Assembly: GCA_012719125.1 (NCBI GenBank)
Contig: JAAYAY010000326.1
Location: 1 to 46,321, forward strand
From: Planctomycetaceae bacterium
GTDB taxonomy: Bacteria > Planctomycetota > Planctomycetia > Pirellulales > Thermoguttaceae
Direction: 5' to 3'
Length of the DNA: 46,321 nucleotides
Shown here in pieces: positions 1 to 8,646 of this stretch (position 1 is the stretch's first letter; each line of letters begins with the position of its first letter). Under the pieces are notes generated by a model that was given only the letters and a program-made list of their open reading frames with translations, made no database searches and had not been told where the DNA came from. The position numbers and the translations under genes are program-made.

Positions 1-1
1 C

Positions 2-100
2 TGGGAAACCGTCTACCGCCAATACTTGAAGACCCAACCTCGACCAATGCTCGCCACTAACAGGACAACAGCCAAACAATCCCATCAAATAGCCGCGTAA
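2..100 (+). CDS. possible 3' end of an upstream gene (partial)
   Basis: Frame 2 is open from the left edge of the window to a TAA at 98-100 and encodes about 32 residues beginning WETVYRQYLK. Composition looks like a normal protein C-terminus, but the piece is too short to assign to a family. It would place a gene on the same strand 34 bases before the vWA-domain gene. Frame 1 also stays open for 19 codons to TAA at 58-60, so the choice of frame is uncertain. Confidence 0.25.
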   Translation, partial: WETVYRQYLKTQPRPMLATNRTTAKQSHQIAA

Positions 101-134
101 TTCTATCGAATGGAGCTACCGCACCCGCCCTGAG

Positions 135-2165
135 TTGCCGCGACCGGTTGAGGCCGTTGCGAGCGAGGACGTGCCGTCGGCAGAGATCGAGGTGATCGAG
201 ATCGAGCCGTCGTCCGGGCGTCTGGTCCGCAGATCGGTTCCCTGGTTGCTTTCGATGATCGTCCATCAGATCGGCCTGATCGTCCTGGCACTTCTTGCGG
301 TGTCGGGAATGATGGGGGGTGGGGGTGATTCTGTAGCTTTGAACGCTCATTTTGCGGTCGAAGGCGAAGATCTGCTCGATGACTCAACTCTGGCAGCGGA
401 GATTCCGGAGTTGGAACTCGAGCGGCTGGATGAAACGAATTTCGAGCCGGCGGAGATGGCGGTGCCGTCGTCGCTGGTTGCTTCCAACTATGCGATCGAG
501 AGGATATCGCCGTCGACCGACATGGAATCGTCGCCGTGGGTCGTCGACGCCCGCAATCTGATGGAGAAGTTGGGGGGAGTTGCGAAACCGTCGTTGCCCG
601 ATGCCGGGCAGGTTCGTGAGGCAGACAGTGTCGAAGGGGCGACCGGCGGAGTCGTGGGTGACATCCTAGGCCAGTTGGCGGAGGGCGATCTTCTGGTCGT
701 GTGGCTTCTCGATCAATCGATCAGCCTTCACGACGATCGCCAACGAGTTGCCGCCAAGCTCTCCGAGCTGTTTCGGCAGACCCACGAGGAGGCCCAGAAG
801 AGCGGGCACGTGTTCAAGAATGCGGCCGTCGCGTTTGGAGCCAAGGCGGAGGCCATGGTACCCCCGACCGACTCGACCGACGATATTCTGCGCGCGGTGA
901 GTCGTGTACCGACGGATGAATCAGGGTTGGAACGCGTCTTCGCCGCCGTCAGTTGGGCGGCCCGACAGTACTCCCGGCGCTGGCACGAGCGGATTCTGAT
1001 CGTGGTCTGGACGGACGAGTCGGGCGACGACGCGGCAGGACTGGAAGACGCCGTCAAGCTCTGCAAGTCGAAGAACATCTCCGTGTCGATCGTCGGCCCG
1101 TCTGCGATTCTGGGACGGCAGACGGGGCTCCACACGTGGGTTCATCGGCCGACGGGCAAGGTGTTTCACCTGGAGGTGACCCGTGGTCCCGACAGCGCGC
1201 TGCCGGAGCGGTTCCTGTTGCCCTATTGGTGGCCGACCCAGATGCTGCAGACGAGTTCTTCCTCCTTCGTCCGACCGGTGGCCCATGGCGACTCGTTGCC
1301 GCCTTGGTACGGAGGCGAACAACTGGAGGGGCTGGTTTCGGGCATGGGGCCCTACGCGCTGACGCGATTGGCGTTGGAAACCAGGGGCACGTACACCATC
1401 TTTGATCGTCCCCTGGATCGCGGCCCGTTCCGCGTCGATCGGATGCGTTCTTATGCCCCGGACTATCGGGATGCCGAGACCCAGCTTTCGGAAATGCGGT
1501 ATCGACCGTTGCCCCGAGCCGTCCTCCAGGCCGTCGAGATTCTGGCGAACAGTTCGCCGGCCGTGCAACCGAAAATGGACTTCTTCGGCGCTGGGTACCG
1601 CTCTCCGCCGGCATTTCGCAACGACTTGAAAGACGCGCTCAAGCTCTCGGCCGCGCAGGCGTTGGCCCATCTCCAGGTGGTCCAAAACGCCTTGGCGGCG
1701 TTTGGGGCCAACGGTATGGAGAAGGAGTACGAAACCGAGAAATCGCTGCGCTATCGAGCCTGGTATGACGTGACACGCGGGCGTCTCCTGGCGATCAGCG
1801 TGCGCTACCTGGAGTATGTCAACGGCTGCGGACTTACCCTTCCCAGCCTCACCCCCGCGACAAACCGCGTCACCTTCGTGCCGTCCGGAGATCTGCTCTG
1901 CGGTTCGACCAGCCGATTGGCGGCCGAGGAGGCGGAACGCTTGCTCACTCGTTGCCTGCACGACCATGCCGACACCCCGTGGGCCTATCTGGCCCAAAGG
2001 GAACTGGATTATTCGTTCGGTATTGGCTTGAGGCAGAGCGTGATTCCCCCGCCTCCCCCCCCGCCGCCCAAGATCATGGGACCGGCACCTGTCGGGCCGC
2101 CGATCATGCCAAGAAGGGCCGGAGGCGGCGGTGGCGGTGGTGCAATCGTGCCCCCCAAATTGTGA
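135..2165 (+). CDS. membrane-anchored von Willebrand factor A domain protein
   Basis: A 676-residue protein with one membrane segment at about residues 36-59, followed by a long extracytoplasmic part. A vWA-like domain begins near residue 185. The MIDAS signature DxSxS is intact (DQSIS, Asp193), preceded by a hydrophobic strand, and a second strand ending VWTDESGD near residue 295 fits the later acidic loop. The C-terminus has eight consecutive prolines (about 637-645) and then a glycine run before the last few residues, a low-complexity tail that may bind a partner or be disordered. The reading frame opens after a TAG at 90-92 and has no ATG before residue 41, so TTG at 135 is a provisional start. 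No ligand can be inferred. Confidence 0.7.
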   Translation: MPRPVEAVASEDVPSAEIEVIEIEPSSGRLVRRSVPWLLSMIVHQIGLIVLALLAVSGMMGGGGDSVALNAHFAVEGEDLLDDSTLAAEIPELELERLDETNFEPAEMAVPSSLVASNYAIERISPSTDMESSPWVVDARNLMEKLGGVAKPSLPDAGQVREADSVEGATGGVVGDILGQLAEGDLLVVWLLDQSISLHDDRQRVAAKLSELFRQTHEEAQKSGHVFKNAAVAFGAKAEAMVPPTDSTDDILRAVSRVPTDESGLERVFAAVSWAARQYSRRWHERILIVVWTDESGDDAAGLEDAVKLCKSKNISVSIVGPSAILGRQTGLHTWVHRPTGKVFHLEVTRGPDSALPERFLLPYWWPTQMLQTSSSSFVRPVAHGDSLPPWYGGEQLEGLVSGMGPYALTRLALETRGTYTIFDRPLDRGPFRVDRMRSYAPDYRDAETQLSEMRYRPLPRAVLQAVEILANSSPAVQPKMDFFGAGYRSPPAFRNDLKDALKLSAAQALAHLQVVQNALAAFGANGMEKEYETEKSLRYRAWYDVTRGRLLAISVRYLEYVNGCGLTLPSLTPATNRVTFVPSGDLLCGSTSRLAAEEAERLLTRCLHDHADTPWAYLAQRELDYSFGIGLRQSVIPPPPPPPPKIMGPAPVGPPIMPRRAGGGGGGGAIVPPKL

Positions 2166-2240
2166 ATCTTGCAGGGGGCCGGGCATTCAAGCGAGAATGC
2201 CGTTCAAGTTCTGTTGCCGCGCACCGTAAGAGGAGAGATC

Positions 2241-3812
2241 ATGCGCCAATCTTGGAGACGAGTCCCGCTTCCGGTCCTTTCTTCCGTGATCGTTGTCTCG
2301 ACGATCGCAATAGTCCGCCTGCCCGCGGCAGAGGCTCCGCCGAGCCGGCCGCAACTGCGTGCCGCTGCCCTGCAATTCGGGGTCGTGCCGGAAGCGAACG
2401 TGGCGACAGGGAGCCGGACCGGTGCTCGGGCCGAACGGATCGTGGGGCCGCTCCATACGACGATCTTGCTGCTGGACGACGGGACGACGCGGGTCTGCCT
2501 GGTGACCACGCACTTCGCCGGCACGACGGCCGAGAACGTGGCCGAGTTGTTTCGCAGTGCGATTGCCGAAGAACTGGGGATTCCGCCTTCGCGCGTGTTG
2601 CTCTTCTCGTCTCACAACCACAGCACTGCGTCTCTGGCGGATAACGGCGTGTCGGCCTACGCGGCCTACGCCGAGCCGCTTCCGCCGGCCCAGTTGTCGC
2701 CAGTCGGCGCCAGGCTGCTGGACGACCTGCGAAGTCACGCCAGGCGTCTCCCAGAGATGCTTCAGCCGGTGACGGTCTGGTGGGCCCAGGGGCATGAGGA
2801 TCGCATCACCTACAACCGCAAAGGGCGCCGAGCGGACGGATCGACCTATTTCATGCGTGAAGAAGATCGAGTCCTGGTGGGCAAGGACTTTCGCGGCGAC
2901 GTCGACACGGAGGCCCCGGTCGTGGTGCTCAAGAATACGGCGGGCCGCGTGGTCACGGTGCTCTGCCAGTTCACGGGACATCCGGTAACCAGTTACCATC
3001 CGGAGAAACCGGTCGTGTTCGGCGACTGGCCTCAAGTTGCCTGCGATCGGCTGGCGGAACATTTCGACAAAGGGGAAACCGTTCCCGTCGCGTTCCTGCA
3101 GGGCTGTGCGGGCGACGTGAACTCGAAGGAGATGTTCTGCGGCGGCGTCGAGCGAGCGACGGAGTTCGGCAACATGCTGGCAGAAACGTACATCGACGCT
3201 CTGTCGAGTCTCCGGCCGTCTGAGCGCGACGGCCTGGAGCTGGCGATGGAACAGGTCAAGATTCCTCTGGCCCCGCTCCCGCCGCAACAAGTGCTGGTGG
3301 GCGAATTGGAGGAGATGGACGATTTCATCCGGCGTGCCGAGGGGGGCGACGAAGACACGCTCTCCTGCGTCGGCTTGAACTTCCCGCGGGCGCTGACGCC
3401 GGCCTACCGGGCCCGCCTGGTCGAGTTGGTTCGGCAGTGGAACCGGTGGGCGTTGGAGTTGTATGAACAAGGTAAGAGCGAGTCGGTTCCGAAGCACCTG
3501 GAGTTGAAGATTGTGGTGATTCGCATGGGCGACGTCGGCATCGTCGGCATGCCCTGCGAGGCGTTTCAAGGAATCGGCCGGCAGATCCGCCGCCACAGCC
3601 CGCTGCCGATCAGCATTCCTTGCGCCTACATGAACGGGTCGCACGGTTACATCACCGACGGTCCCAACACGGGCGACCGGGAGTACATGAGCGCGTTCTA
3701 TCGCTACACGAAGTTCCGGCCCCCGTTGGCGAAGCCTGCCGGCGACGTCATGGCAGATCGGGCCGTTGAAGTCCTTGAGCGGTTTGCCGGTGAGGCGATC
3801 GCCGGAAAGTGA
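2241..3812 (+). CDS. neutral/alkaline ceramidase-like exported hydrolase
   Basis: The start is ATG 2241, preceded by AGGAGAG at 2231-2237; an upstream in-frame ATG at 2169 lacks such a site. The 523-residue product begins with a basic stretch and a hydrophobic segment ending PAAEA, a likely Sec signal. The body resembles the N-terminal domain of neutral/alkaline non-lysosomal ceramidases: an H-N-H metal-binding motif (His125, His127), a TGHP motif around His247, and a later LQGCAGDVN stretch. Family members are Zn amidases acting on ceramides, but planctomycetes carry many divergent copies beside carbohydrate genes, so the substrate is uncertain. The protein is shorter than canonical ceramidases and lacks an obvious C-terminal immunoglobulin-like domain. 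It ends 3 bases before the stop of the convergent stress-protein gene. Confidence 0.7.
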   Translation: MRQSWRRVPLPVLSSVIVVSTIAIVRLPAAEAPPSRPQLRAAALQFGVVPEANVATGSRTGARAERIVGPLHTTILLLDDGTTRVCLVTTHFAGTTAENVAELFRSAIAEELGIPPSRVLLFSSHNHSTASLADNGVSAYAAYAEPLPPAQLSPVGARLLDDLRSHARRLPEMLQPVTVWWAQGHEDRITYNRKGRRADGSTYFMREEDRVLVGKDFRGDVDTEAPVVVLKNTAGRVVTVLCQFTGHPVTSYHPEKPVVFGDWPQVACDRLAEHFDKGETVPVAFLQGCAGDVNSKEMFCGGVERATEFGNMLAETYIDALSSLRPSERDGLELAMEQVKIPLAPLPPQQVLVGELEEMDDFIRRAEGGDEDTLSCVGLNFPRALTPAYRARLVELVRQWNRWALELYEQGKSESVPKHLELKIVVIRMGDVGIVGMPCEAFQGIGRQIRRHSPLPISIPCAYMNGSHGYITDGPNTGDREYMSAFYRYTKFRPPLAKPAGDVMADRAVEVLERFAGEAIAGK

Positions 3813-3815
3813 CGT

Positions 3816-4244
3816 CTACCGCTTCAGCACCAGCACCGGACAGTGGGCCAGGCGGACGACCCGGTCGGCGACAGACCCCAAGAGGAGTCGCTTGAGCGCG
3901 GACTTTCCTTTCGACGAAATGACGATGAGTCCGGCGTCGAGTTCTTCGGCGTAGTCGGCGATCTGATGCCCGGGATCGCCGAAGCAGACTCGCACCGCAA
4001 GGCCTTGGTGCCCTCGTTTGAGCAGTTCGGCCTCGAGGGCCTTGGCCGCATGCTCCTCGCGGTCGGCGTCGTCGATCGTTTGCCAGATCACGCCGGGCTC
4101 GGCCGGCTCCAACTCGGGAAGAACGTGGATCACTCGAAGATCGGCCTTGTCGGCAGCCAGCTTCGCGGCCGTGTCGAGCGCGGCGAACGAGTCGCTGGAG
4201 AAATCGACGGGGACCACGACGGTCTTTCGGGGCAGCCAGTTCAC
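3816..4244 (-). CDS. universal stress protein (UspA family)
   Basis: A 142-residue single-domain Usp. It starts with the usual short strand (TVVVPVDFS) carrying the conserved Asp, and ends with VISSKGKSALKRLLLGSVAD, which matches the G-x9-G-S/T nucleotide-binding signature; the first glycine of the usual G-x2-G is replaced by Ser. The GTG start at 4244 overlaps the TGA of the upstream symporter gene (GTGA), and AAAGGA lies about 8 bases before it, so the two are probably translationally coupled. Cytoplasmic, probably binding ATP. Pairing with a sodium symporter is common for Usp proteins and suggests regulation of transport or a shared stress response. Confidence 0.85.
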   Translation of the reverse strand: MNWLPRKTVVVPVDFSSDSFAALDTAAKLAADKADLRVIHVLPELEPAEPGVIWQTIDDADREEHAAKALEAELLKRGHQGLAVRVCFGDPGHQIADYAEELDAGLIVISSKGKSALKRLLLGSVADRVVRLAHCPVLVLKR

Positions 4245-6100
4245 GATTCGATTCCTTTCTGCATCTCCGCGGACGTCTTGATTTCGCCGGTCTTCAGCCG
4301 GTGCCAGTAATCGTCGAGGGCTCGGCGGATCTTGCCGCTCAGCAGGGCCGCACCGAGGATATTGGGAAAGGCCATCGACAGGATCATCAAGTCGGAGAAG
4401 TCGATGATGTTCTGGGCCTTGACGATCGAACCCAGGAACACGAAACCGAGGAAGATGATCTTGTAGACCAGGGCCGTCTTGTGCCCGAACAGGTGGGACC
4501 AACAGCGCTCGCCGTAGTAGGACCACGAAATCAAGGTCGAATAGGCGAACAGGCAAACCGCAATGGTGAGGAGCCAGGGGAACCAACTGAGTGCGGTGCT
4601 GAAGGCGACGGCCGTCAGCGGGGCGCCCTTGCCGTCGGCAATAAACTCGGCACACTCGGGGAACCGACTGCTGTCGTAAACGCCGGTTACCACGATCACC
4701 AGGCCGGTCATCGTGCAGACGACGACCGTATCGATAAACGGTTCCAGAAGAGCGACGATTCCTTCGCTGACGGGTTCGTCGGTCTTAGCGGCGGCATGGG
4801 CGATGGAAGCGGAGCCGAGTCCCGCTTCATTGGAGAAGGCTGCCCGGCGGATCCCGGTCATCATCACCCCGACGAACCCGCCGTAGGCGGCACTGGGGGT
4901 GAAGGCCTTGGTGACGATCTCCACGAGTGCCGGTCCGACGTGCACGTAGTTGACCGCCAGGATGTACATGGAGGCCAGCACGTAGAGGCCGCACATGGCG
5001 GGGACCACCTTTTCCGCCGTCGATGCGATTCGCCGAATGCCGCCGATGATGACGATCCCCGCCAGGAACACCAGGACGAGGCCGTAGACCCAGGGGTAGG
5101 CGTCGACGAACGGGACCATCGACCGGACCATTTCCAGGGACTGTCCCACCTGAAAAACATTGCCCCCGCCAAAAGACCCCCCCATACAAACCAAGGCGAA
5201 AATCGTGGCCAGCACGGCGCCCAGCCGTCCCAGGCCAATCTCGCTCAAGCCGTCCCGCAAGTAGTGCATGGGACCACCCGAGACGGTGCCGTCGGGGTCG
5301 ACCTTGCGGTACAACTGTCCGAGCGTACATTCGGAGAACTTGGTGCTCATTCCCAGCAGCCCGGCAACGATCAACCAGAAGACGGCTCCCGGCCCGCCGA
5401 GGCTGATGGCAATGGCCACCCCTGCGATGTTGCCGAGCCCCACCGTGGCCGACAGGGCCGACGCGAGCGCCTGGAAATGCGATACCTCGCCTTTCTCTCC
5501 GGGCTTGTCGTAGTTGCCGAGGGTGACCTGAATCGCGTGCCAGAATCCCCGAACGTTGATGAAGCCCATGCGGATCGTGAAGAACAGCGCCCCAACGAAG
5601 AGCCAGAGAACGACCAGCGGCACCTTTGCTCCGGTCGGGATATCCGTCCCGCAGTCGGGGCACGGAATGACGATCGGCGGTTTCGAATCGGGATAGAGTG
5701 CGGCCACGTCATGAGAATGCCTGCATGTCGGATTGGGACAGGTCACCTTTTCCGGCGTGCCCGCCGGGACCCAACGATCGCTCCAGAAATCGAAGAACAG
5801 CACCCGATACAGCGGGGTTACAACCCACTTTCCGAAGAAGACGTCCACATCTTCCATCCAGTCGGGGTCTTCGGGAACGGGCGTTGCGGGGGGCGACCCG
5901 GAATCTGCCGGGAGAGCCGGAACGTCAGGCTGAGCAAGTTCGCCGGCTTCCTCTTGAAGCGTTTCCGGAGCGGCTTTCTCGACGGATGCATCTTGTGCAT
6001 GAATTGGGCCTGCTGGGGAGACGAACAGAAGAAGCAGGGCGGCAAGATGCCAGCTTGTCCGGTGGTTGGGCTTGATCATTGGATGAGGCCGGGCCCTCAC
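4241..6100 (-). CDS. sodium:alanine/glycine symporter (AGCS family) with extra N-terminal zinc-ribbon-like region
   Basis: A 619-residue inner-membrane protein. The C-terminal 450 residues carry the multi-spanning AGCS core, including VGLGNIAGVAIAISLGGPG and GGPMHYL, typical of Na+-driven alanine/glycine transporters. Ahead of the core are a signal-like segment ending HAQ, a Pro/Glu-rich linker, and a cysteine-containing insert (CPNPTC, then about 20 residues later CPDCG) that looks like a zinc ribbon. Ordinary AGCS proteins of about 450-500 residues lack this, so it is a lineage-specific addition. The GTG at 6100 has AAAAGG 6-7 bases upstream; ATG at 6079 is the alternative and leaves a shorter signal sequence. 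The gene overlaps the downstream Usp gene by 4 bases. Substrate is not readable from sequence. Confidence 0.85.
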   Translation of the reverse strand: MRARPHPMIKPNHRTSWHLAALLLLFVSPAGPIHAQDASVEKAAPETLQEEAGELAQPDVPALPADSGSPPATPVPEDPDWMEDVDVFFGKWVVTPLYRVLFFDFWSDRWVPAGTPEKVTCPNPTCRHSHDVAALYPDSKPPIVIPCPDCGTDIPTGAKVPLVVLWLFVGALFFTIRMGFINVRGFWHAIQVTLGNYDKPGEKGEVSHFQALASALSATVGLGNIAGVAIAISLGGPGAVFWLIVAGLLGMSTKFSECTLGQLYRKVDPDGTVSGGPMHYLRDGLSEIGLGRLGAVLATIFALVCMGGSFGGGNVFQVGQSLEMVRSMVPFVDAYPWVYGLVLVFLAGIVIIGGIRRIASTAEKVVPAMCGLYVLASMYILAVNYVHVGPALVEIVTKAFTPSAAYGGFVGVMMTGIRRAAFSNEAGLGSASIAHAAAKTDEPVSEGIVALLEPFIDTVVVCTMTGLVIVVTGVYDSSRFPECAEFIADGKGAPLTAVAFSTALSWFPWLLTIAVCLFAYSTLISWSYYGERCWSHLFGHKTALVYKIIFLGFVFLGSIVKAQNIIDFSDLMILSMAFPNILGAALLSGKIRRALDDYWHRLKTGEIKTSAEMQKGIES

Positions 6101-6245
6101 GAGGGGCCTTTTCTAAGGTTTCCAGGCGAATTGGAGCTGACTCGGTCCGACCGCAGGCAAGACCGTGTATAGACGGAATGCCAATACATGTCAACGAGTT
6201 ACGGCCGACAAATCCTGGCCGACGGCTTATTTTTGCAAGTTATGC

Positions 6246-6273
6246 TTGACAAAAATGCGTAAAAGCATAGGAT
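6246..6273 (+). promoter_or_regulatory. sufR promoter with overlapping inverted repeat (candidate autoregulatory operator)
   Basis: TTGACA at 6246-6251 and TAGGAT at 6268-6273 are separated by 16 bases, a good housekeeping-type promoter. Inside the spacer lies ATGC-N6-GCAT (6255-6268), part of a larger imperfect dyad whose outer arms are TATGCTT at 6241-6247 and AAGCATA at 6263-6269. The 4-N6-4 layout is the same as the CAAC-N6-GTTG SufR operator known from cyanobacteria, though the bases differ. Binding there would block RNA polymerase. Confidence 0.6.
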
Positions 6274-6313
6274 CCCTTGTCCCTGGAAATAATTGCATTG
6301 TTGTGAGCAGGTT

Positions 6314-6931
6314 ATGACCGCGACTGTACCAACCTCCGACGCCGACCTGCTGGACCTGCTCCGCTGTGACGGTCCGATGGGGGTCGTCGAATTGGCGGAA
6401 GCGGTGGAGGTAACCCCCACCGCCATCCGGCAACGGCTGAGCCGGCTCTTGGCCCGAGACCTGATTGAACGTGAGGCCGAGCGATCCGGGCGTGGTCGTC
6501 CTCGTCACCGTTACCGATTGACTGGTAAAGGGTTACGGTTGACGGGCTCGAACTTCACCGATCTCGCCCTGGCCCTTTGGACGCAACTGGACACGATTGA
6601 GAACGAAGAGGTTCGTTCGGAGTTGGTCGGCCGTGTCGTCAAGGCCTTGGCCCAAGGGTATGCGAAGGAGATTCGCGGTGCAACAGTGAGCGAGCGAATG
6701 CGATCCCTGGCAGGGCTGCTGAATCGTCGTCGAGTGCCGTTCTCGGTCGATGGTCCGCCGATGGAGCCCGTCCTGACCGCTCACGCGTGCCCCTATCCGG
6801 ACCTGGCGGAGGCCGATCCGAGCATCTGCCATCTGGAGCAGATGCTTTTCTCGGAACTGTTGGGAGAGGATGTGCAGTTGACTCAGAGCCACGAGGGAGG
6901 TCGAACGCGGTGCCAGTTTCAGCCAACTTGA
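6314..6931 (+). CDS. sufR: SufR-like Fe-S-sensing transcriptional regulator
   Basis: A 205-residue DNA-binding protein, predicted repressor of the suf genes that follow. Residues 8-75 form a winged helix-turn-helix ending in a basic wing (RSGRGRPRHRYRLT). The C-terminus carries the SufR cysteine pattern: Cys159-x12-Cys172 and Cys200. In cyanobacterial SufR the motif is C-x12-C-x13-C-x14-C; here the third position is Asp186, so only three cysteines remain in the motif. Family members hold a cluster and bind DNA in its presence. ATG 6314 is chosen over an upstream TTG (6293) because of GAGCAGG just before it. The promoter at 6246-6273 contains a dyad suitable for self-repression. The gene is first in the suf operon, 109 bases before nuoB. 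Confidence 0.85.
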   Translation: MTATVPTSDADLLDLLRCDGPMGVVELAEAVEVTPTAIRQRLSRLLARDLIEREAERSGRGRPRHRYRLTGKGLRLTGSNFTDLALALWTQLDTIENEEVRSELVGRVVKALAQGYAKEIRGATVSERMRSLAGLLNRRRVPFSVDGPPMEPVLTAHACPYPDLAEADPSICHLEQMLFSELLGEDVQLTQSHEGGRTRCQFQPT

Positions 6932-7040
6932 GAGACTGCTATACTACGCGGTTTGGCTTAGTCAGTGAGTTTCTCGGTATCGGCTGCGATCTCGGCGAAA
7001 GCCAGACGCGGCCGCAGGTGTTGAAGGGACGCTGCGACAG

Positions 7041-7694
7041 ATGACCCAGCCTTGGATCGAAGGACGAATGGAAGAGGGCGTGATTACGACCACGCTCGAA
7101 GACGCGATCAATTGGGCCCGGTCGGGAAGCGTTTGGCCGATGACGTTCGGTTTGGCCTGTTGTGCCATCGAAATGATGGCCGTGGGCGCGTCGCGATACG
7201 ACTTGGATCGTTTCGGGGCGGGAGCGTTTCGGGCGACGCCGCGTCAAGCGGACCTGATGATCGTGGCGGGAACGGTGACGTTCAAGATGGCCAGTCGGGT
7301 ACGGCGGCTTTACGAACTGATGCCGGAGCCGAAATACGTGATCGCCATGGGCGCTTGCACCATCGGTGGCGGTCCGTACTTCGAATACGGCTATCACGTC
7401 GTGAAGGGCGTCGACCTGGTCGTCCCGGTGGACGTTTACGTTCCGGGTTGTCCCCCGCGTCCGGACGCCCTGTTGGAAGGGCTGATGCGACTGCAAGACA
7501 AGATCAAGGGACAGCGTTTTGCCAAGCGGGCCGCCAACGGGCGGAGCGATTGGCTGAGTTGGCTCAAGACGTTCGGCCGCAAGGGCCCGAAGGTCGAGGA
7601 CCGACTGCCGTTGCCACATCACAGCGGTTTCGTTCGCGTGAACGAGGTGAAGCCGCTTTTCGAACACCAGAAGATCAAGCCAGACAAGAAATGA
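7041..7694 (+). CDS. nuoB: NuoB-type NADH-quinone oxidoreductase subunit, solitary, in the suf operon
   Basis: A 217-residue homologue of complex I subunit B (PSST), which carries the terminal [4Fe-4S] cluster N2. All four ligands are present: Cys40-Cys41 in [10 protein letters not shown], Cys106 in AMGACTIGG, and Cys137 in [11 protein letters not shown]. The C-terminal 50 residues form a basic extension. None of the other nuo genes is adjacent; the gene sits between sufR and sufC and overlaps sufC by ATGA, so it is part of the suf operon. It may be a second NuoB, the only NuoB expressed with its own cluster-assembly machinery, or a recruited Fe-S protein. A later ATG at 7068 with GAAGGA upstream is an alternative start that keeps all cysteines. 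Confidence 0.88.
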   Translation: MTQPWIEGRMEEGVITTTLEDAINWARSGSVWPMTFGLACCAIEMMAVGASRYDLDRFGAGAFRATPRQADLMIVAGTVTFKMASRVRRLYELMPEPKYVIAMGACTIGGGPYFEYGYHVVKGVDLVVPVDVYVPGCPPRPDALLEGLMRLQDKIKGQRFAKRAANGRSDWLSWLKTFGRKGPKVEDRLPLPHHSGFVRVNEVKPLFEHQKIKPDKK

Positions 7695-8506
7695 CCGAGA
7701 AACTCAAGATTACGGATCTGCACGTCAACGTCGTCGGCAAGCCCATCCTTCGCGGAGTCAACCTGGTAATCGCCCGCGGCGAGGTCCATGCCCTGATGGG
7801 GCCGAACGGCTCCGGCAAGAGCACGCTGGGCTTCGCCGTCATGGGGCATCCCGGTTACGAAGTCACGCGGGGCCGGATCGAATTGGACGACCTGGATCTC
7901 CTGGCGATGGAGCCGCACGAGCGAGCACGAGCGGGTCTTTTCCTGGCGTTCCAGCGGCCGGTCTCGATCCCCGGCGTAAAGATGGCCGACTTCCTCCGCC
8001 ACTCGGCGACCAATGTCCGCCGTCCCGATCGCAAGGAGGGCGAGGAGTTGATTCCCATGCGGCAGTTTCGCAAGGAACTCCGGGAGAAAATGGAACAACT
8101 CCGGATGGATCCCGAGTTCGCTCGCCGTTACGTGAACGACGGTTTCTCGGGCGGCGAAATGAAGCGCGCCGAGATTCTGCAAATGGCCATGCTTCGTCCG
8201 AAATTTGCCATCCTCGACGAAACCGACAGCGGGCTCGACGTCGACGCCGTCCGCCTGGCCAGCCAGAGCATCGCCGAGATCGGCGGGCATGAGATGGGGA
8301 TCCTGGTGATCACCCATCACGACAAACTGCTGGAGCACAATCGACCCGACTACACGCACGTGATCCTCGGCGGACGAATCGTTGAGACCGGCGGCGAGGA
8401 ACTTGCACGGGAATTGCACCAGAACGGTTACGACCGCATCCGCGCGGCTCACCCCGAAGCGGCCGCGCGGGAGGAAGAGATGGCTCAGGTGGCTGTCGCC
8501 GGCTAA
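7691..8506 (+). CDS. sufC: SufC, Fe-S assembly ATPase
   Basis: A 271-residue ABC-type ATPase, the energy-using subunit of the SufBCD scaffold. Walker A is GPNGSGKST (37-45), the signature is FSGGEMKR (152-159), and Walker B is [12 protein letters not shown] (172-183), the form typical of SufC. The H-loop is in VITHHDKLL. The C-terminus carries a short Ala/Glu-rich tail beyond the usual 250 residues. The start overlaps the nuoB stop (ATGA), so translation is probably coupled. Gene order C-B-D, with C before B, departs from the enterobacterial sufABCDSE order but is common elsewhere. Confidence 0.96.
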   Translation: MTEKLKITDLHVNVVGKPILRGVNLVIARGEVHALMGPNGSGKSTLGFAVMGHPGYEVTRGRIELDDLDLLAMEPHERARAGLFLAFQRPVSIPGVKMADFLRHSATNVRRPDRKEGEELIPMRQFRKELREKMEQLRMDPEFARRYVNDGFSGGEMKRAEILQMAMLRPKFAILDETDSGLDVDAVRLASQSIAEIGGHEMGILVITHHDKLLEHNRPDYTHVILGGRIVETGGEELARELHQNGYDRIRAAHPEAAAREEEMAQVAVAG

Positions 8507-8646
8507 TCGATCCGGTTCTGACGCGAGAGGTGTCCGCCATCCGAGCGCGGCCCTCAGCTCAAGAGTGATGACTGCGCGGCGGGTTCGCGCATACGGAGTT
8601 TTGCCAACCAGGACTGTCAAAAACATCCTGAACGGAGGAAGCAGCC

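Noticed and set aside
4301-6172. Plus-strand open frame of 623 codons opposite the symporter gene
   Set aside because: It is the antisense of a well-supported AGCS gene. The translation is rich in Asp, Gly and His without domain-like hydrophobic patterning, as expected of shadow frames in high-GC DNA.
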